Assembly (NCBI GenBank): GCA_937873255.1
Contig: CALMVM010000170.1
Span: forward strand, 441-8,523
Source: an uncultured Verrucomicrobiota bacterium
GTDB taxonomy: Bacteria > Verrucomicrobiota > Verrucomicrobiia > Chthoniobacterales > SZAS-18
Reading direction: 5' to 3'
Length of the DNA: 8,083 bases
The notes beneath the pieces were generated by a model that saw only the letters and a list, made by a program, of their open reading frames with translations, was not told the DNA's origin and made no database searches. This document shows, piece by piece, positions 1 through 7,122 of the stretch. Made by a program: the position numbers and the translations under genes. Positions within the stretch are counted from its first letter, which is position 1, and the number at the start of each line of letters is the position of its first letter.

Positions 1-215
1 CGGTCGGCCATCCAGCGCCAACCCGCGCACAAAGCGAAGGTCAGCAGCGTCCACGCGGGAACCTGGCCGACCAGCGTCGCCATCGTTGCCGCGAGACTTC
101 CCAAAAGCCAGGGAAGCGCCCGCTGAAACGACGCTGGAGCCGGGGCGGCAGCCAGTGGGCGCGCCGCCACGCGGGAAAGCTTCGGCTTCGGTTTGCGCTG
201 GAAGAGCGTGGGCAT
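1..215 (-). CDS. TgpA-type transglutaminase-like membrane protein, N-terminal fragment
   Basis: Only the first 71 codons are present; the gene continues past the left edge. After the ATG comes a basic, proline- and alanine-rich cytoplasmic stretch (residues 1-33), then two hydrophobic segments, about 34-50 (LPWLLGSLAATMATLVG) and 54-66 (AWTLLTFALCAGW), followed by WRWMADR. This matches the start of the DUF3488/TgpA family. Those proteins have an N-terminal bundle of membrane helices, a periplasmic transglutaminase-like domain with a Cys-His-Asp triad and a final membrane helix; none of the catalytic part can be checked here. The ATG lies three bases after the DUF58 stop, so translation is probably coupled. 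The location downstream of MoxR and DUF58 genes is the usual family context and supports the call more than the short sequence does. The cellular role of the family is poorly defined. Confidence 0.75.
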   Translation of the reverse strand, partial: MPTLFQRKPKPKLSRVAARPLAAAPAPASFQRALPWLLGSLAATMATLVGQVPAWTLLTFALCAGWRWMAD

Positions 216-218
216 CTT

Positions 219-1136
219 TCAGGACTTCGCGGCGGCTTGGTCCGCTCCGTGCATGGCGAGCGCGCCGAGGCAGCGGTGATAATGCGAATGCCCCCGCGCC
301 GGCTCCGCCTCGAAACCAGCCATCCGCAGGCCGTACGCCAGGCCGTCGCGGTCGGCGTCCACGACCCAGCGGCTCAATTGCCGCAGGCGGGCTTCCACGT
401 CTCCCAGCGCTACGGTGTCCTCGTACTCGAACCACACCCGGCGGCTGCCCGCGCCGTTGAACTTCTTGACCAGGAGACCTTGCCCGCGCGCGGCGGACAG
501 CCAATAGATGTGCAGCTGGATTTCGCCAAGCTGATACGGGCGGACCCCGGCGTAATCGTCGCCGACCGCGCCGACCCCGGCCGGAACATCCGTGGCGAGC
601 GCGGGGCCGTCCGGCAACGGCAGCGCACCCTCCGGCCTCGGGTAAACGAGGAAGGACGCGTCCGCCGTTTCGTAGCGCCACGAGCGCCAGAAGCCCATCG
701 GGTAAACCGTCGTCAACGCTATCCGCCCGACCGGCTGGCGGCCCCGTTTGACCGTCGGCAAAAGCATTTCGGCGTTCACCGTGCCATTCGCCCCGAGAGC
801 GGGGAGCCGGACGTGCGTGTCTTCCTTGAACACGCGGCGGTTGGGGGCCAGTTCGAGGGCGGTGCGCGGACGGCGCGAGAGATTGAACACCTCTACCGGC
901 GCGCGCACCCGTTCCCCTTCAAAAACCGGGTCGATCTTGCCCACGCGCAGACGCAGGTCCGCCAGGGCAAAATGCGCGTGCAATGCGCTGACGAGCACCA
1001 GGCCGCTCAGAAAAAACATCAACAGGTACGCCGCGCTGTTGCGCTGGCTGACCGCCGCGTACCACATCGCGGCCAGCACGGCCGCCAGCACCGCCCAACT
1101 GCGCGTCGGCAAAATGTAGATTCTGCCCGGCGTCAA
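219..1136 (-). CDS. DUF58 domain-containing membrane-anchored protein
   Basis: The 305-residue product has two N-terminal hydrophobic segments (about 14-29 and 35-52), then a beta-rich region and the DUF58 core at about 193-226. That core reads DDYAGVRPYQLGEIQLHIYW followed by LSAARGQGLLVKKF, matching the family pattern of D-[FY]-x-G-[LV]-R-x-Y, a GD/GE pair, I-[HY]-W and S-A-R. Two consensus positions differ: GE for GD and IYW for IHW. DUF58 proteins are encoded next to MoxR ATPases and transglutaminases and some have a VWA-like fold; a client or scaffold role for the ATPase is inferred, not shown. The start is TTG, chosen because AAGGAG sits seven bases upstream and the reading gives a clean membrane N-terminus (MTPGRIYILPTRSW). 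The gene begins 13 bases after the moxR stop and ends three bases before the TgpA start, so one operon is likely. Confidence 0.88.
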   Translation of the reverse strand: MTPGRIYILPTRSWAVLAAVLAAMWYAAVSQRNSAAYLLMFFLSGLVLVSALHAHFALADLRLRVGKIDPVFEGERVRAPVEVFNLSRRPRTALELAPNRRVFKEDTHVRLPALGANGTVNAEMLLPTVKRGRQPVGRIALTTVYPMGFWRSWRYETADASFLVYPRPEGALPLPDGPALATDVPAGVGAVGDDYAGVRPYQLGEIQLHIYWLSAARGQGLLVKKFNGAGSRRVWFEYEDTVALGDVEARLRQLSRWVVDADRDGLAYGLRMAGFEAEPARGHSHYHRCLGALAMHGADQAAAKS

Positions 1137-1143
1137 AAGATCG

Positions 1144-1149
1144 CTCCTT
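1144..1149 (-). promoter_or_regulatory. Shine-Dalgarno AAGGAG for the DUF58 gene
   Basis: On the minus strand the sequence reads TGA (moxR stop), then AAGGAG, then seven bases (CGATCTT), then TTG. This near-perfect ribosome binding site directly follows the moxR stop and decides the non-ATG start at 1136. It is the clearest Shine-Dalgarno in the window. Confidence 0.8.
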
Positions 1150-2145
1150 TCAGCCCACCGGCACGGTGTCCAACAGGTGATGCGCGAGGTCCCGGCCGCC
1201 GGGTTGGCCGGGAATCGTGCCCGCTTCGAGACGGTGCGCCATGACCGGCACGGCCACCGCCTGGATATCCTCGGGCAGGACCATCGCGCGCCCTTGCATC
1301 AACGCCGAAGCCTGCGCCGCGTGCAAAAGCGACAGCCCGGCGCGAGGGGACAATCCGGTGGCGTGCTGTCGGCGGCTGGCTTCGAGCAAATCCTGGAGGT
1401 AATCCAGCACGGCCGGGGAGGCATGGATGCCCTGAACCTGCTCCTGGATTTCCTTCAATTCCTCGCCGCTGAGCACCTCGGGCAGGATCGCCAGCAGGTC
1501 GCGCCGGCTCTGGCCGGTCAACATCTCTCGCTCGCTCTCGCGGTTGGGGAAGCCGAGTTCCAGCCGCATGAGGAAACGGTCCAACTGACTCTCGGGCAGC
1601 GGGAACACGCCGATCTGCTGCCGGGGGTTCTGCGTGGCGATGACGAAAAACGGCTGCGGCAGGGCGCGCGTCACGCCGTCGGTGGAAACCTGGTATTCCT
1701 CCATCGCCTCCAAGAGCGCGCTCTGCGTCTTGGGCGTGGCGCGGTTGACCTCGTCGATCAGGACGACCGGCGCGAAGATCGGCCCCGGGTGGAACACGAA
1801 GCGGTTGTGTTCGCGGTCGTAGATCGAATTGCCGATGATGTCGGCGGGAAGGAGGTCGCTCGTGAACTGGATGCGTTTGAACGGCAGCCCCAGCGAGCGC
1901 GCGAGCGCCTGCGAGAGCGTCGTCTTGCCGACGCCCGGCACGTCTTCGATGAGCAGGTGGCCGCGCGCCAGCAGGCACACGACGGCGAGGCGAATTGTTT
2001 CCTCCTTGCCGACGATCACGTCGCCGAGTTGGGCGACGAGCTGCGTGATGCGGTGGGTCACGGGCGACGTGTCGGTTGCGGTGGACCCGGCGCGCCGGGA
2101 AGGTTCTGCCACCACGGTGGCACAGGATTCGATGTCCGTCCTCAC
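1150..2145 (-). CDS. MoxR-family AAA+ ATPase
   Basis: The product (331 residues with a GTG start) is an AAA+ ATPase of the MoxR/AAA_3 family, which couples ATP hydrolysis to remodelling or activating partner proteins, often VWA- or DUF58-domain proteins encoded next door. Visible motifs are Walker A DVPGVGKTT (68-76, K74), Walker B VVLIDE (127-132, D131 and E132), sensor 1 TQNP (171-174, N173), an arginine-finger region ESQLDRF (185-191) and sensor 2 LSPRAGLS (265-272, R268). A C-terminal lid helical region follows. Length is normal for the family apart from about 25 extra N-terminal residues of low complexity (PSRRAGSTATDTSP). The start is uncertain: no ribosome binding site precedes GTG 2145, GTG 2061 (VTHRIT) would give a more usual N-terminus, and a GGAGGG lies farther upstream. 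It follows malQ by 51 bases in the same frame and precedes DUF58 by 13 bases. Confidence 0.93.
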   Translation of the reverse strand: MRTDIESCATVVAEPSRRAGSTATDTSPVTHRITQLVAQLGDVIVGKEETIRLAVVCLLARGHLLIEDVPGVGKTTLSQALARSLGLPFKRIQFTSDLLPADIIGNSIYDREHNRFVFHPGPIFAPVVLIDEVNRATPKTQSALLEAMEEYQVSTDGVTRALPQPFFVIATQNPRQQIGVFPLPESQLDRFLMRLELGFPNRESEREMLTGQSRRDLLAILPEVLSGEELKEIQEQVQGIHASPAVLDYLQDLLEASRRQHATGLSPRAGLSLLHAAQASALMQGRAMVLPEDIQAVAVPVMAHRLEAGTIPGQPGGRDLAHHLLDTVPVG

Positions 2146-2174
2146 GATATGGGGTAAACCTAGCAGTTCGCGTT

Positions 2175-2180
2175 CCCTCC
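2175..2180 (-). promoter_or_regulatory. Shine-Dalgarno-like GGAGGG upstream of moxR
   Basis: The minus strand of the malQ-moxR gap reads GGAGGG at 2180-2175. It is about 29 bases before the GTG at 2145, too far to serve it. The only start-like codon at suitable distance in the moxR frame is CTG at 2166-2164, eight bases away. Either moxR begins at a rare CTG, the motif serves no start, or it is chance in a G-rich gap. Confidence 0.3.
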
Positions 2181-2196
2181 GCCGGAGCCGGAAAAA

Positions 2197-3915
2197 TCAG
2201 CTTGGCACGTCGCGGCCGGTGCGTTCGAGCAGCGCGCGCCAACCGGCCGTGCGTGCGCGGAGCGCGGGGTCGTCGCGGAGCGTTTCGAGGGTGACGTGCA
2301 TACGCTGGCTCCAGTTGGAGTCGGTCGCGGTGCCGGGGACGTTGAAGCGTTCCTCGCGCACCAGCAGATCGGTGATCATGCAGACCGCGATCCAACTGTT
2401 CGACCGAAAGAGCGCTTCGAGCAGCTTGTCGTGGACGCGGTCGCCGAGTTCGCCCGAGAGATCGTCGTGCGCGAGTCCGGCGAAGGCGGCGAGCTTATAG
2501 AGGTCGTGCCGATCTTCGGGCAGAGCCTGCTGCCAACGTTTCCAAACCGCCAGCAGCGGCTCGTGGTCGTGCGTGCCGTAGGTAGCGAGCGAAAGACGTT
2601 GATATTCGCTGCCCGGAAGAAGCCCGCCCGTGCGGTGGTCGGGCTCCCAAATGGGGATTTTGAAACCCGCGATGCCGAGGGAGGTCAGGTTCGGGCGGAC
2701 ATATTCCGGCACGGTGCCGAGGTCCTCGCCGATGAGCCGTGTTTCTCCGGCGGCGTCGAGGATCATGCGCAGGAGTTCGTCGCCGTTCGCACAGTTCGCT
2801 TGGCGACCCTCCCAGGTGTCATCGCCCTGCGGCTTGAACTGCGGCAGCCGTCCGCCCGTGCGCGGGCGCGCCTCGTCGGCGTTCAGCGGGAGGAATTCGG
2901 CGTTGCGTTCCGGCCGCCAGGGGAAGCTGTAGATGCGATAGAACCCGAGGATGTGGTCGATGCGGAAGACGTGGAAAATATCGCGCACCCCGCCGATGCG
3001 CTGCCGCCACCAGCGGTAATCGTCCTGCCGCATCGTGGCCCAATCGTAGACCGGGATGCCCCAGTTCTGACCCCATTTTTGGGTAAACGGATCGTCCTTG
3101 AAATACGGTTCCGGCGGCGCGCCGCCCGACCAACCCTGCTCGAAAAGCGCCGGGTTGCCGAAGAAATCCGCGCTGTAATAACTGACCCCGAGCGGAATAT
3201 CGCCCATGAGCGCCACGCCACGTTCGCCGGCCGATTTTTTCAACGCTTCCCACTGCCCGTAAGCGATCCATTGCACGTATGCGAAAAACGCTTTCGTCTT
3301 TGCGAACCCGTCACGCTCGGCCGGCGGGAGTGTCGCTTCCCACGCGCGCGCCTTTTCGGCGGTCTGCTGCTCGGACGGCCAGAGGTCCCAGCATTCGCTG
3401 CCGCCGTGCCGGTCCATCAGCGCGCGAAAGAGCGTGTAGTCGTCCAACCAAGCCGTGTGCTTGCGGCAAAATTCGGCGTACGCGTCCCGCCTCCGGGCGT
3501 CGGGCTCGGTGGCGCGCTCGAAGCGATCGAACGCGCGACGCAGCAACCCGAGCTTGAGGCGTTTGATCCGCGAATACTGCACCGGGCCGTCCACCGCCGG
3601 TTGCCCTCCAGCAGCCGTCTCCACGGCGCGCACGTCGTCTTCGCGGAGGTCCGGCACCGTCCGGGGATTGATTTCCAACGTGGTCGGGTCGAGCGCCATC
3701 GAGCTGATGGCATTGTAAGGGCTGTTGTCGCCGCCCGTTTCGTTGATCGGCAAAAGCTGCACCAGCGCAAACCCTGCTTCCGCCGCCCAATCGATGAACC
3801 GGCTCAGAAGCCCGGTGTCGCCGATCCCCGTGTCATGGTCGGAACGCAGCGCGAAAATGGGAATCAACACGCCGGCGATCCGTCGATCCGGGGAGAGGTT
3901 GGGGGAGGCGGGCAT
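2197..3915 (-). CDS. malQ: 4-alpha-glucanotransferase (amylomaltase, GH77)
   Basis: This 572-residue cytoplasmic enzyme of glycoside hydrolase family 77 transfers alpha-1,4-glucan segments between maltodextrins or to glucose, in maltose and glycogen metabolism. All three catalytic acids of the family are visible: nucleophile D320 in FRIDHILGF, acid/base E397 in IGEDLGTVPE and the stabilising D450 in YGTHD. Other family stretches are VQLLPINETGGDNSPYN (52-68), MGDIPLGVSYYSADFFGNP (237-255), WGQNWGIPVYDW (281-292) and the C-terminal NVPGT...NWSQR (525-538). The enzyme is moderately longer than the roughly 500-residue amylomaltases. I chose ATG 3915, giving MPASPNLSPD then RRIAGVLIPIFALRSDHD, where homology begins. 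An in-frame GTG at 3984 directly after the regulator stop would add 23 residues unlike the family and has no ribosome binding site. The gene lies 69 bases after the response regulator and 51 before moxR; whether it belongs to either transcript is unclear. Confidence 0.95.
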   Translation of the reverse strand: MPASPNLSPDRRIAGVLIPIFALRSDHDTGIGDTGLLSRFIDWAAEAGFALVQLLPINETGGDNSPYNAISSMALDPTTLEINPRTVPDLREDDVRAVETAAGGQPAVDGPVQYSRIKRLKLGLLRRAFDRFERATEPDARRRDAYAEFCRKHTAWLDDYTLFRALMDRHGGSECWDLWPSEQQTAEKARAWEATLPPAERDGFAKTKAFFAYVQWIAYGQWEALKKSAGERGVALMGDIPLGVSYYSADFFGNPALFEQGWSGGAPPEPYFKDDPFTQKWGQNWGIPVYDWATMRQDDYRWWRQRIGGVRDIFHVFRIDHILGFYRIYSFPWRPERNAEFLPLNADEARPRTGGRLPQFKPQGDDTWEGRQANCANGDELLRMILDAAGETRLIGEDLGTVPEYVRPNLTSLGIAGFKIPIWEPDHRTGGLLPGSEYQRLSLATYGTHDHEPLLAVWKRWQQALPEDRHDLYKLAAFAGLAHDDLSGELGDRVHDKLLEALFRSNSWIAVCMITDLLVREERFNVPGTATDSNWSQRMHVTLETLRDDPALRARTAGWRALLERTGRDVPS

Positions 3916-3984
3916 GTTCGGTCCGCAACAAAGCCGCAAAGCGCGGCCAGCGCAACCGATGCCTCCGCCTTCAGGCCGAAGCAC

Positions 3985-4605
3985 TCAGGGTTGCGGCTCG
4001 GTCATTGCGCCGCGCATGTTCTCCAGGCAATGCGGGCAGATGCCGTGCGTGAAATCCGAGCCTGTTTCCAGGTGCAGGTACTCCTCGATGTTGTGCCAAT
4101 AATCCTCGTCGTCGCGGACCCGTTTGCACCACGCGCAGATCGGGATGAGTTCCTTCAACTGGCGCACGTGTTCGAGCGTCTCGCGCAGGCGGACGACTTG
4201 GCTGGCCAGCGCGCGTTCGAGCCCCACCATCCGCTCGCCGACCCTCAGGCGGGCGCGCAGTTCGGACAGGTCGCAGGGTTTCACCACGTAGTCGTCGGCC
4301 CCCGCCTCCAGGCCGGCGGCGACTTCCTGTTTGTCGGCCTTCGCCGTGAGCAGGATGACGTAGGTGTACGGGCGGTCGGGCTGTTGACGCAAATACGAGC
4401 AGACCTCGACGCCTTCCATGCCGGGCATCATCCAGTCCAGCAGCGCGATGGACGGCGCGTCCTCGCCCACGATCAGCGACGCGGCTTCGATGCCGTCGCG
4501 TGCCTCGACCACGTGGTAGCCCCAGACCGTCAGATAGTGCGCCAGGATGCGGCGCGAGTGTTCCTCGTCCTCGGCGAGCAGGATGCTTTTGGGCGCGTTG
4601 GACAT
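3985..4605 (-). CDS. Response regulator with C-terminal CxxC...CxxC module
   Basis: The 206-residue product begins with a receiver domain (about 6-122). It has acidic pair E12/D13, phospho-acceptor D57 in [13 protein letters not shown]87 in ILLTAKAD and K109 in YVVKPCD, so it should be phosphorylatable. A linker rich in Leu, Arg and Glu (about 118-152) is probably a coiled coil. The C-terminus carries [18 protein letters not shown], then [10 protein letters not shown] and [13 protein letters not shown]. The Cys pairs C157/C160 and C190/C193 could bind a metal such as zinc. I recognise this C-terminal pattern from other bacterial response regulators and PAS proteins; its function is unknown to me. 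There is no DNA-binding helix-turn-helix, so output is probably through protein contact. The start is ATG 4605, one of two candidates; ATG 4659 would add 18 residues, and neither has a clear ribosome binding site. The divergent neighbour is a hybrid kinase, a likely partner. Confidence 0.9.
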   Translation of the reverse strand: MSNAPKSILLAEDEEHSRRILAHYLTVWGYHVVEARDGIEAASLIVGEDAPSIALLDWMMPGMEGVEVCSYLRQQPDRPYTYVILLTAKADKQEVAAGLEAGADDYVVKPCDLSELRARLRVGERMVGLERALASQVVRLRETLEHVRQLKELIPICAWCKRVRDDEDYWHNIEEYLHLETGSDFTHGICPHCLENMRGAMTEPQP

Positions 4606-4738
4606 GGTCACGAAACGCGACAGCCGCGGATCGGCAATAGCTATGTCAGCCGCGCTCATTGGATGCAATCGCTTTCGCGCGCCGGACCAGGTATTCCCCC
4701 GGCCGGGCGGCACGATTGTAGCTAGCAAGTGTTCTGCC
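4606..4738. other. Divergent control region between response regulator and hybrid kinase
   Basis: This 133-base gap is the largest in the window and must hold the promoters of both divergent genes. The AT-containing hexamer palindrome TAGCTA occurs twice (4638-4643, within the 8-bp palindrome ATAGCTAT, and 4719-4724). CAGCCGCG repeats directly at 4621-4628 and 4647-4654, flanking the first palindrome. A perfect palindrome CCCGGCCGGG lies at 4698-4707. On the minus strand TACAAT (4720-4715) resembles a -10 box for the regulator, but I find no convincing -35. On the plus strand a sigma-54-like element lies at 4708-4723. If the regulator actually starts at 4659, the left part is coding. Confidence 0.5.
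4708..4723 (+). promoter_or_regulatory. Putative sigma-54 (-24/-12) promoter of the hybrid kinase
   Basis: The sequence CGGCACGATTGTAGCT fits the sigma-54 consensus TGGCACG-N4-TTGC[AT] at 10 of 12 defined positions. The essential GG (4709-4710) and GC (4721-4722) have the required 10-base spacing. The predicted transcription start is near 4734, only about five bases before the kinase ATG, which would give a nearly leaderless mRNA. That fits the absence of a Shine-Dalgarno there but is unusual for sigma-54 promoters. It overlaps the second TAGCTA palindrome. Confidence 0.35.
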
Positions 4739-7045
4739 ATGCCCGGCCCCATCGAACGCAAACTTGCTGTCGGCATTCTCTCCGCGACCGTTCTCGCCCT
4801 CATCCTCGGCTATGGCTCGTACCGAGAGGTGAATAGTTTCCTGGAAAACGAGCGGTTGGTCGAACACGCCCAGGACGCACTGACCCAGATCAGGAACATC
4901 GACAGCACCGTCACCCAGGCGGAGGCCGCCCAGCGGGGCTTTTACATCACGGGCGACGTTTATTTTCTCCAGCCCTACCAGGCGCAGTCGAAACAACTCC
5001 CCACGCTGCTCGACCAACTCGCCGCGCTCATCGGCGACCAGCCGACGCAGACGACCCGCGTGCAGGCGCTCCGCGCGGCGGTCGCAGCCCGGATGGAAGC
5101 GGCCGACGAATACATCTCGCTCCGTCAACGGCTCGGGGCAGCCTCGCTCGCGCCGCAATATTTTACGAAGAAGGGGCGTTTTGCGATGGAGGATGTCGGC
5201 AAGGCAGCCGCCGCGCTCTCCGAGGAGGAGACACGAATCCTGCGCGAACGCACCGGTCGGCGCGACGCCACCTTCAGGACGGCGGTTGGTTTCTCCGTGG
5301 GCCTGACCGGTCTGCTGGCGTTGTTGCTCGCCTTCGTCCACCTGCTCGTCTTCCGCGAACTCCGCGCCCGCCGCCGGGTCGAGAACGAGCTCGCCAACGC
5401 CCGTGACGAGGCGCTCGGCTCCTCGCGCACCAAAAGCGAATTTCTGGCCAACATGTCGCACGAAATCCGCACGCCGATGAACGGCATTATCGGCATGAGC
5501 GGGCTCCTGCTCGACAGCAAGCTGAACGTGGAGCAGCGCGAGTTCGCGCTTACCGTGCAGACCTGCGCCGACTCGCTGCTGACGATCATCAACGACATCC
5601 TCGACTTCTCGAAGATCGAGGCCGGCAAGCTGACCTTCGAGCTGCTCGATTTCGACATCCGTCAGACGGTGGAGAGCACCATCGAAGTCCTCGCCGAGCG
5701 CGCGCAGAGCAAGGGGCTCGAATTGATCAACCTCGTCCAGCCCGACGTGCCGACCGACCTCTGCGGTGACGCCGGACGGCTGCGCCAAGTGCTTCTCAAT
5801 CTGCTCTCCAATGCGATCAAGTTCACCGAAAAAGGAGAGGTCGGCCTGTACGTGCGCGCCGAGTCGGTCACGGCGGCCGACGTGATGCTGGTCTTCGAGA
5901 TCGTGGACACCGGCATCGGTTTGCAGGAGGACGCGCAGACGCGCATCTTCCAGCCGTTCGCGCAGGCCGACGGATCGACCACGCGCAAATACGGCGGCAC
6001 CGGCCTGGGACTGGCGATCTCGCGCGGACTGGTCGAGCGCATGGACGGCCAGATCGGCGTCAAGAGCCAACCCGGCGCGGGGTCGAACTTCTGGTTCACC
6101 GGCCGCTTCCAGAAGCAGGCCAATCCGCCCAAGCGCCCGCAACGCGCCCTTCCTTCCGACCTGCGGGTGTTGATCGTCGACGACAACGAGAGCTGCCGCG
6201 GCGCGCTCTCGGCCATGCTCAAGGCGTGGGACATCGAGCACGAAGCCGCGCCGGGCGGACGCGAGGCGCTGGCGGCGATGCGCGCGGCCAGCGGGCGCGG
6301 CAAGCCGTTCCAGATCGCGCTGCTCGACATGCAGATGCCCGACACCAGCGGTTTCGCGTTGACCGAGGAGATCAAGGCCGACGCGGTGCTTTCCAGCACG
6401 CAGATCATCATCATGCACACGGTCGGACGGCGGGGCAGTTCGGCGTCGTGGGCGGAAGCGGGGATTAGCGGGTACGTCACGAAGCCCGTCAAGCAATCGG
6501 CGCTTTTCGACGCGATCATGGACGCCAGCGCGCCGCCGGCCAAGCCGCGTCTGGGCCTGAATGCGCCCCGCGCGCAGACCTTCAAGACGACCACCGAGTT
6601 GAGCCGGCTGATGATGAAACCGGTGGCGGCCCAGCGGTTCTCGAATTTCCGCGTTCTGGTCGCCGAGGACAACATGGTCAACCAGAAGGTGGCGATGCGG
6701 CAGTTGCTCAACCTGGGCTTCCGCGCGGACGCGGTGGCCAACGGCAAGGAGGTCCTCGATGCGCTCGCGCGAATCCCGTACCGGCTGGTGTTCATGGATT
6801 GCCAGATGCCGGAGATGGACGGCTACGAGGCGACGCGCACCATCCGCGGCCGGGCGGGCAACGCGTCGAAGGTCACCATCGTCGCCATGACCGCCAACGC
6901 CCTCGAAGGCGACCGGGAAACCTGTCTGGCCGCCGGCATGGACGACTACCTGAGCAAGCCGGTCAAGCAGGAGGAACTCGAACGCGTGCTGCGTCGTTGG
7001 GTGCCTGCCGATGCGTTCCCGGCTTCGACCGTGGAAACCCGCTGA
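4739..7045 (+). CDS. CHASE3 hybrid sensor histidine kinase with two receiver domains
   Basis: This 768-residue inner-membrane sensor has a complete catalytic core. A first membrane helix (about 9-28) is followed by a CHASE3-type extracytoplasmic domain (about 30-180) with [20 protein letters not shown] at 61-80, then a second membrane helix (about 181-205). There is no evident HAMP domain; a short charged helix leads into HisKA with H241 in SHEIRTP. The ATPase has the N box (N358 in LLSNAIKF), G1 DTGIG (390-394) and G2 GGTGLGLA (419-426). Receiver 1 (about 474-596) has D481/D482, acceptor D530 and K582; receiver 2 (about 636-756) has E643/D644, acceptor D687 and K740. Both look competent for phosphorylation. 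There is no HPt domain, so a separate HPt protein or direct transfer is needed to pass the signal on. The ATG at 4739 was chosen because the protein then opens directly into the membrane helix, and upstream codons overlap the opposite regulator gene. No ribosome binding site is seen. Confidence 0.95.
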   Translation: MPGPIERKLAVGILSATVLALILGYGSYREVNSFLENERLVEHAQDALTQIRNIDSTVTQAEAAQRGFYITGDVYFLQPYQAQSKQLPTLLDQLAALIGDQPTQTTRVQALRAAVAARMEAADEYISLRQRLGAASLAPQYFTKKGRFAMEDVGKAAAALSEEETRILRERTGRRDATFRTAVGFSVGLTGLLALLLAFVHLLVFRELRARRRVENELANARDEALGSSRTKSEFLANMSHEIRTPMNGIIGMSGLLLDSKLNVEQREFALTVQTCADSLLTIINDILDFSKIEAGKLTFELLDFDIRQTVESTIEVLAERAQSKGLELINLVQPDVPTDLCGDAGRLRQVLLNLLSNAIKFTEKGEVGLYVRAESVTAADVMLVFEIVDTGIGLQEDAQTRIFQPFAQADGSTTRKYGGTGLGLAISRGLVERMDGQIGVKSQPGAGSNFWFTGRFQKQANPPKRPQRALPSDLRVLIVDDNESCRGALSAMLKAWDIEHEAAPGGREALAAMRAASGRGKPFQIALLDMQMPDTSGFALTEEIKADAVLSSTQIIIMHTVGRRGSSASWAEAGISGYVTKPVKQSALFDAIMDASAPPAKPRLGLNAPRAQTFKTTTELSRLMMKPVAAQRFSNFRVLVAEDNMVNQKVAMRQLLNLGFRADAVANGKEVLDALARIPYRLVFMDCQMPEMDGYEATRTIRGRAGNASKVTIVAMTANALEGDRETCLAAGMDDYLSKPVKQEELERVLRRWVPADAFPASTVETR

Positions 7046-7069
7046 AGCGGCGTTTGACGCATCCATTCT

Positions 7070-7082
7070 GCGCCAGCGGCGC
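7070..7082 (+). terminator. Short GC hairpin after the hybrid kinase
   Basis: GCGCC, loop AGC, GGCGC form a perfect 5-bp stem 24 bases after the kinase stop. A smaller inverted repeat, GCGT-TTG-ACGC, lies at 7050-7060. AGCGGCG occurs in both (7046-7052 and 7075-7081). No T-tract follows, so termination is only possible, and the two could simply structure a readthrough transcript into the next gene. Confidence 0.25.
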
Positions 7083-7084
7083 GT

Positions 7085-7109
7085 TAGAGAAGCTGTACAG
7101 CAATCTCTA
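7085..7109. promoter_or_regulatory. Interrupted dyad upstream of the helical-bundle gene
   Basis: The site is TAGAGA (7085-7090), A, the perfect 10-bp palindrome GCTGTACAGC (7092-7101), AA, then TCTCTA (7104-7109). The two outer arms are exact inverted repeats displaced from symmetry by one base. It ends 13 bases before the ATG at 7123. As DNA it could be an operator for a dimeric repressor; as RNA it could fold into a hairpin with a GUAC loop close to the start codon. No -35/-10 pair could be assigned with confidence. Confidence 0.4.
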
Positions 7110-7122
7110 TCTAAAACCCCGT

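Noticed and set aside
2146..2196. CTCC-GGC-GGAG stem with flanking TTCC/GGAA in the malQ-moxR gap as a terminator
   Set aside because: The stem is short and bulged, the T-run is on the 5' side for minus-strand transcription, and the genes are likely cotranscribed.
1133..2395. Minus-strand frame of 420 codons overlapping moxR and the malQ end
   Set aside because: Arg/Pro/His-rich translation with no motifs, whereas the overlapping frame carries a full set of AAA+ motifs.
3933..3947. GCCGC/GCGGC stem in the gap between the response regulator and malQ, read leftward as a terminator
   Set aside because: The stem is only 5 bp and the following TTTGTTGC is not a true T-tract. Such stems are common in GC-rich DNA.
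2296..4725. Long plus-strand open frame (809 codons) opposite malQ and the response regulator
   Set aside because: It spans two well-supported minus-strand genes and their gap, with no domain or membrane pattern, so it is a GC-driven shadow.
4646..7066. Long open frame on the minus strand opposite the hybrid kinase (806 codons)
   Set aside because: It lacks recognisable domains, is rich in Arg, His and Gly, and mirrors the kinase codons. High GC at third positions keeps the antisense frame free of stops.
7054..7088. TTGACG (7054) and GTTAGA (7083) as a sigma-70 promoter for the helical-bundle gene
   Set aside because: The spacer is 23 bases, well outside the usual 16-18, and the -10 match is poor.
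7078..7120. Integron attC-like ends (GCGTTAG ... CTAAAAC) before the helical-bundle gene
   Set aside because: The GTT and AAC triplets face the wrong way for RYYYAAC/GTTRRRY, and no integrase, second site or cassette is seen.
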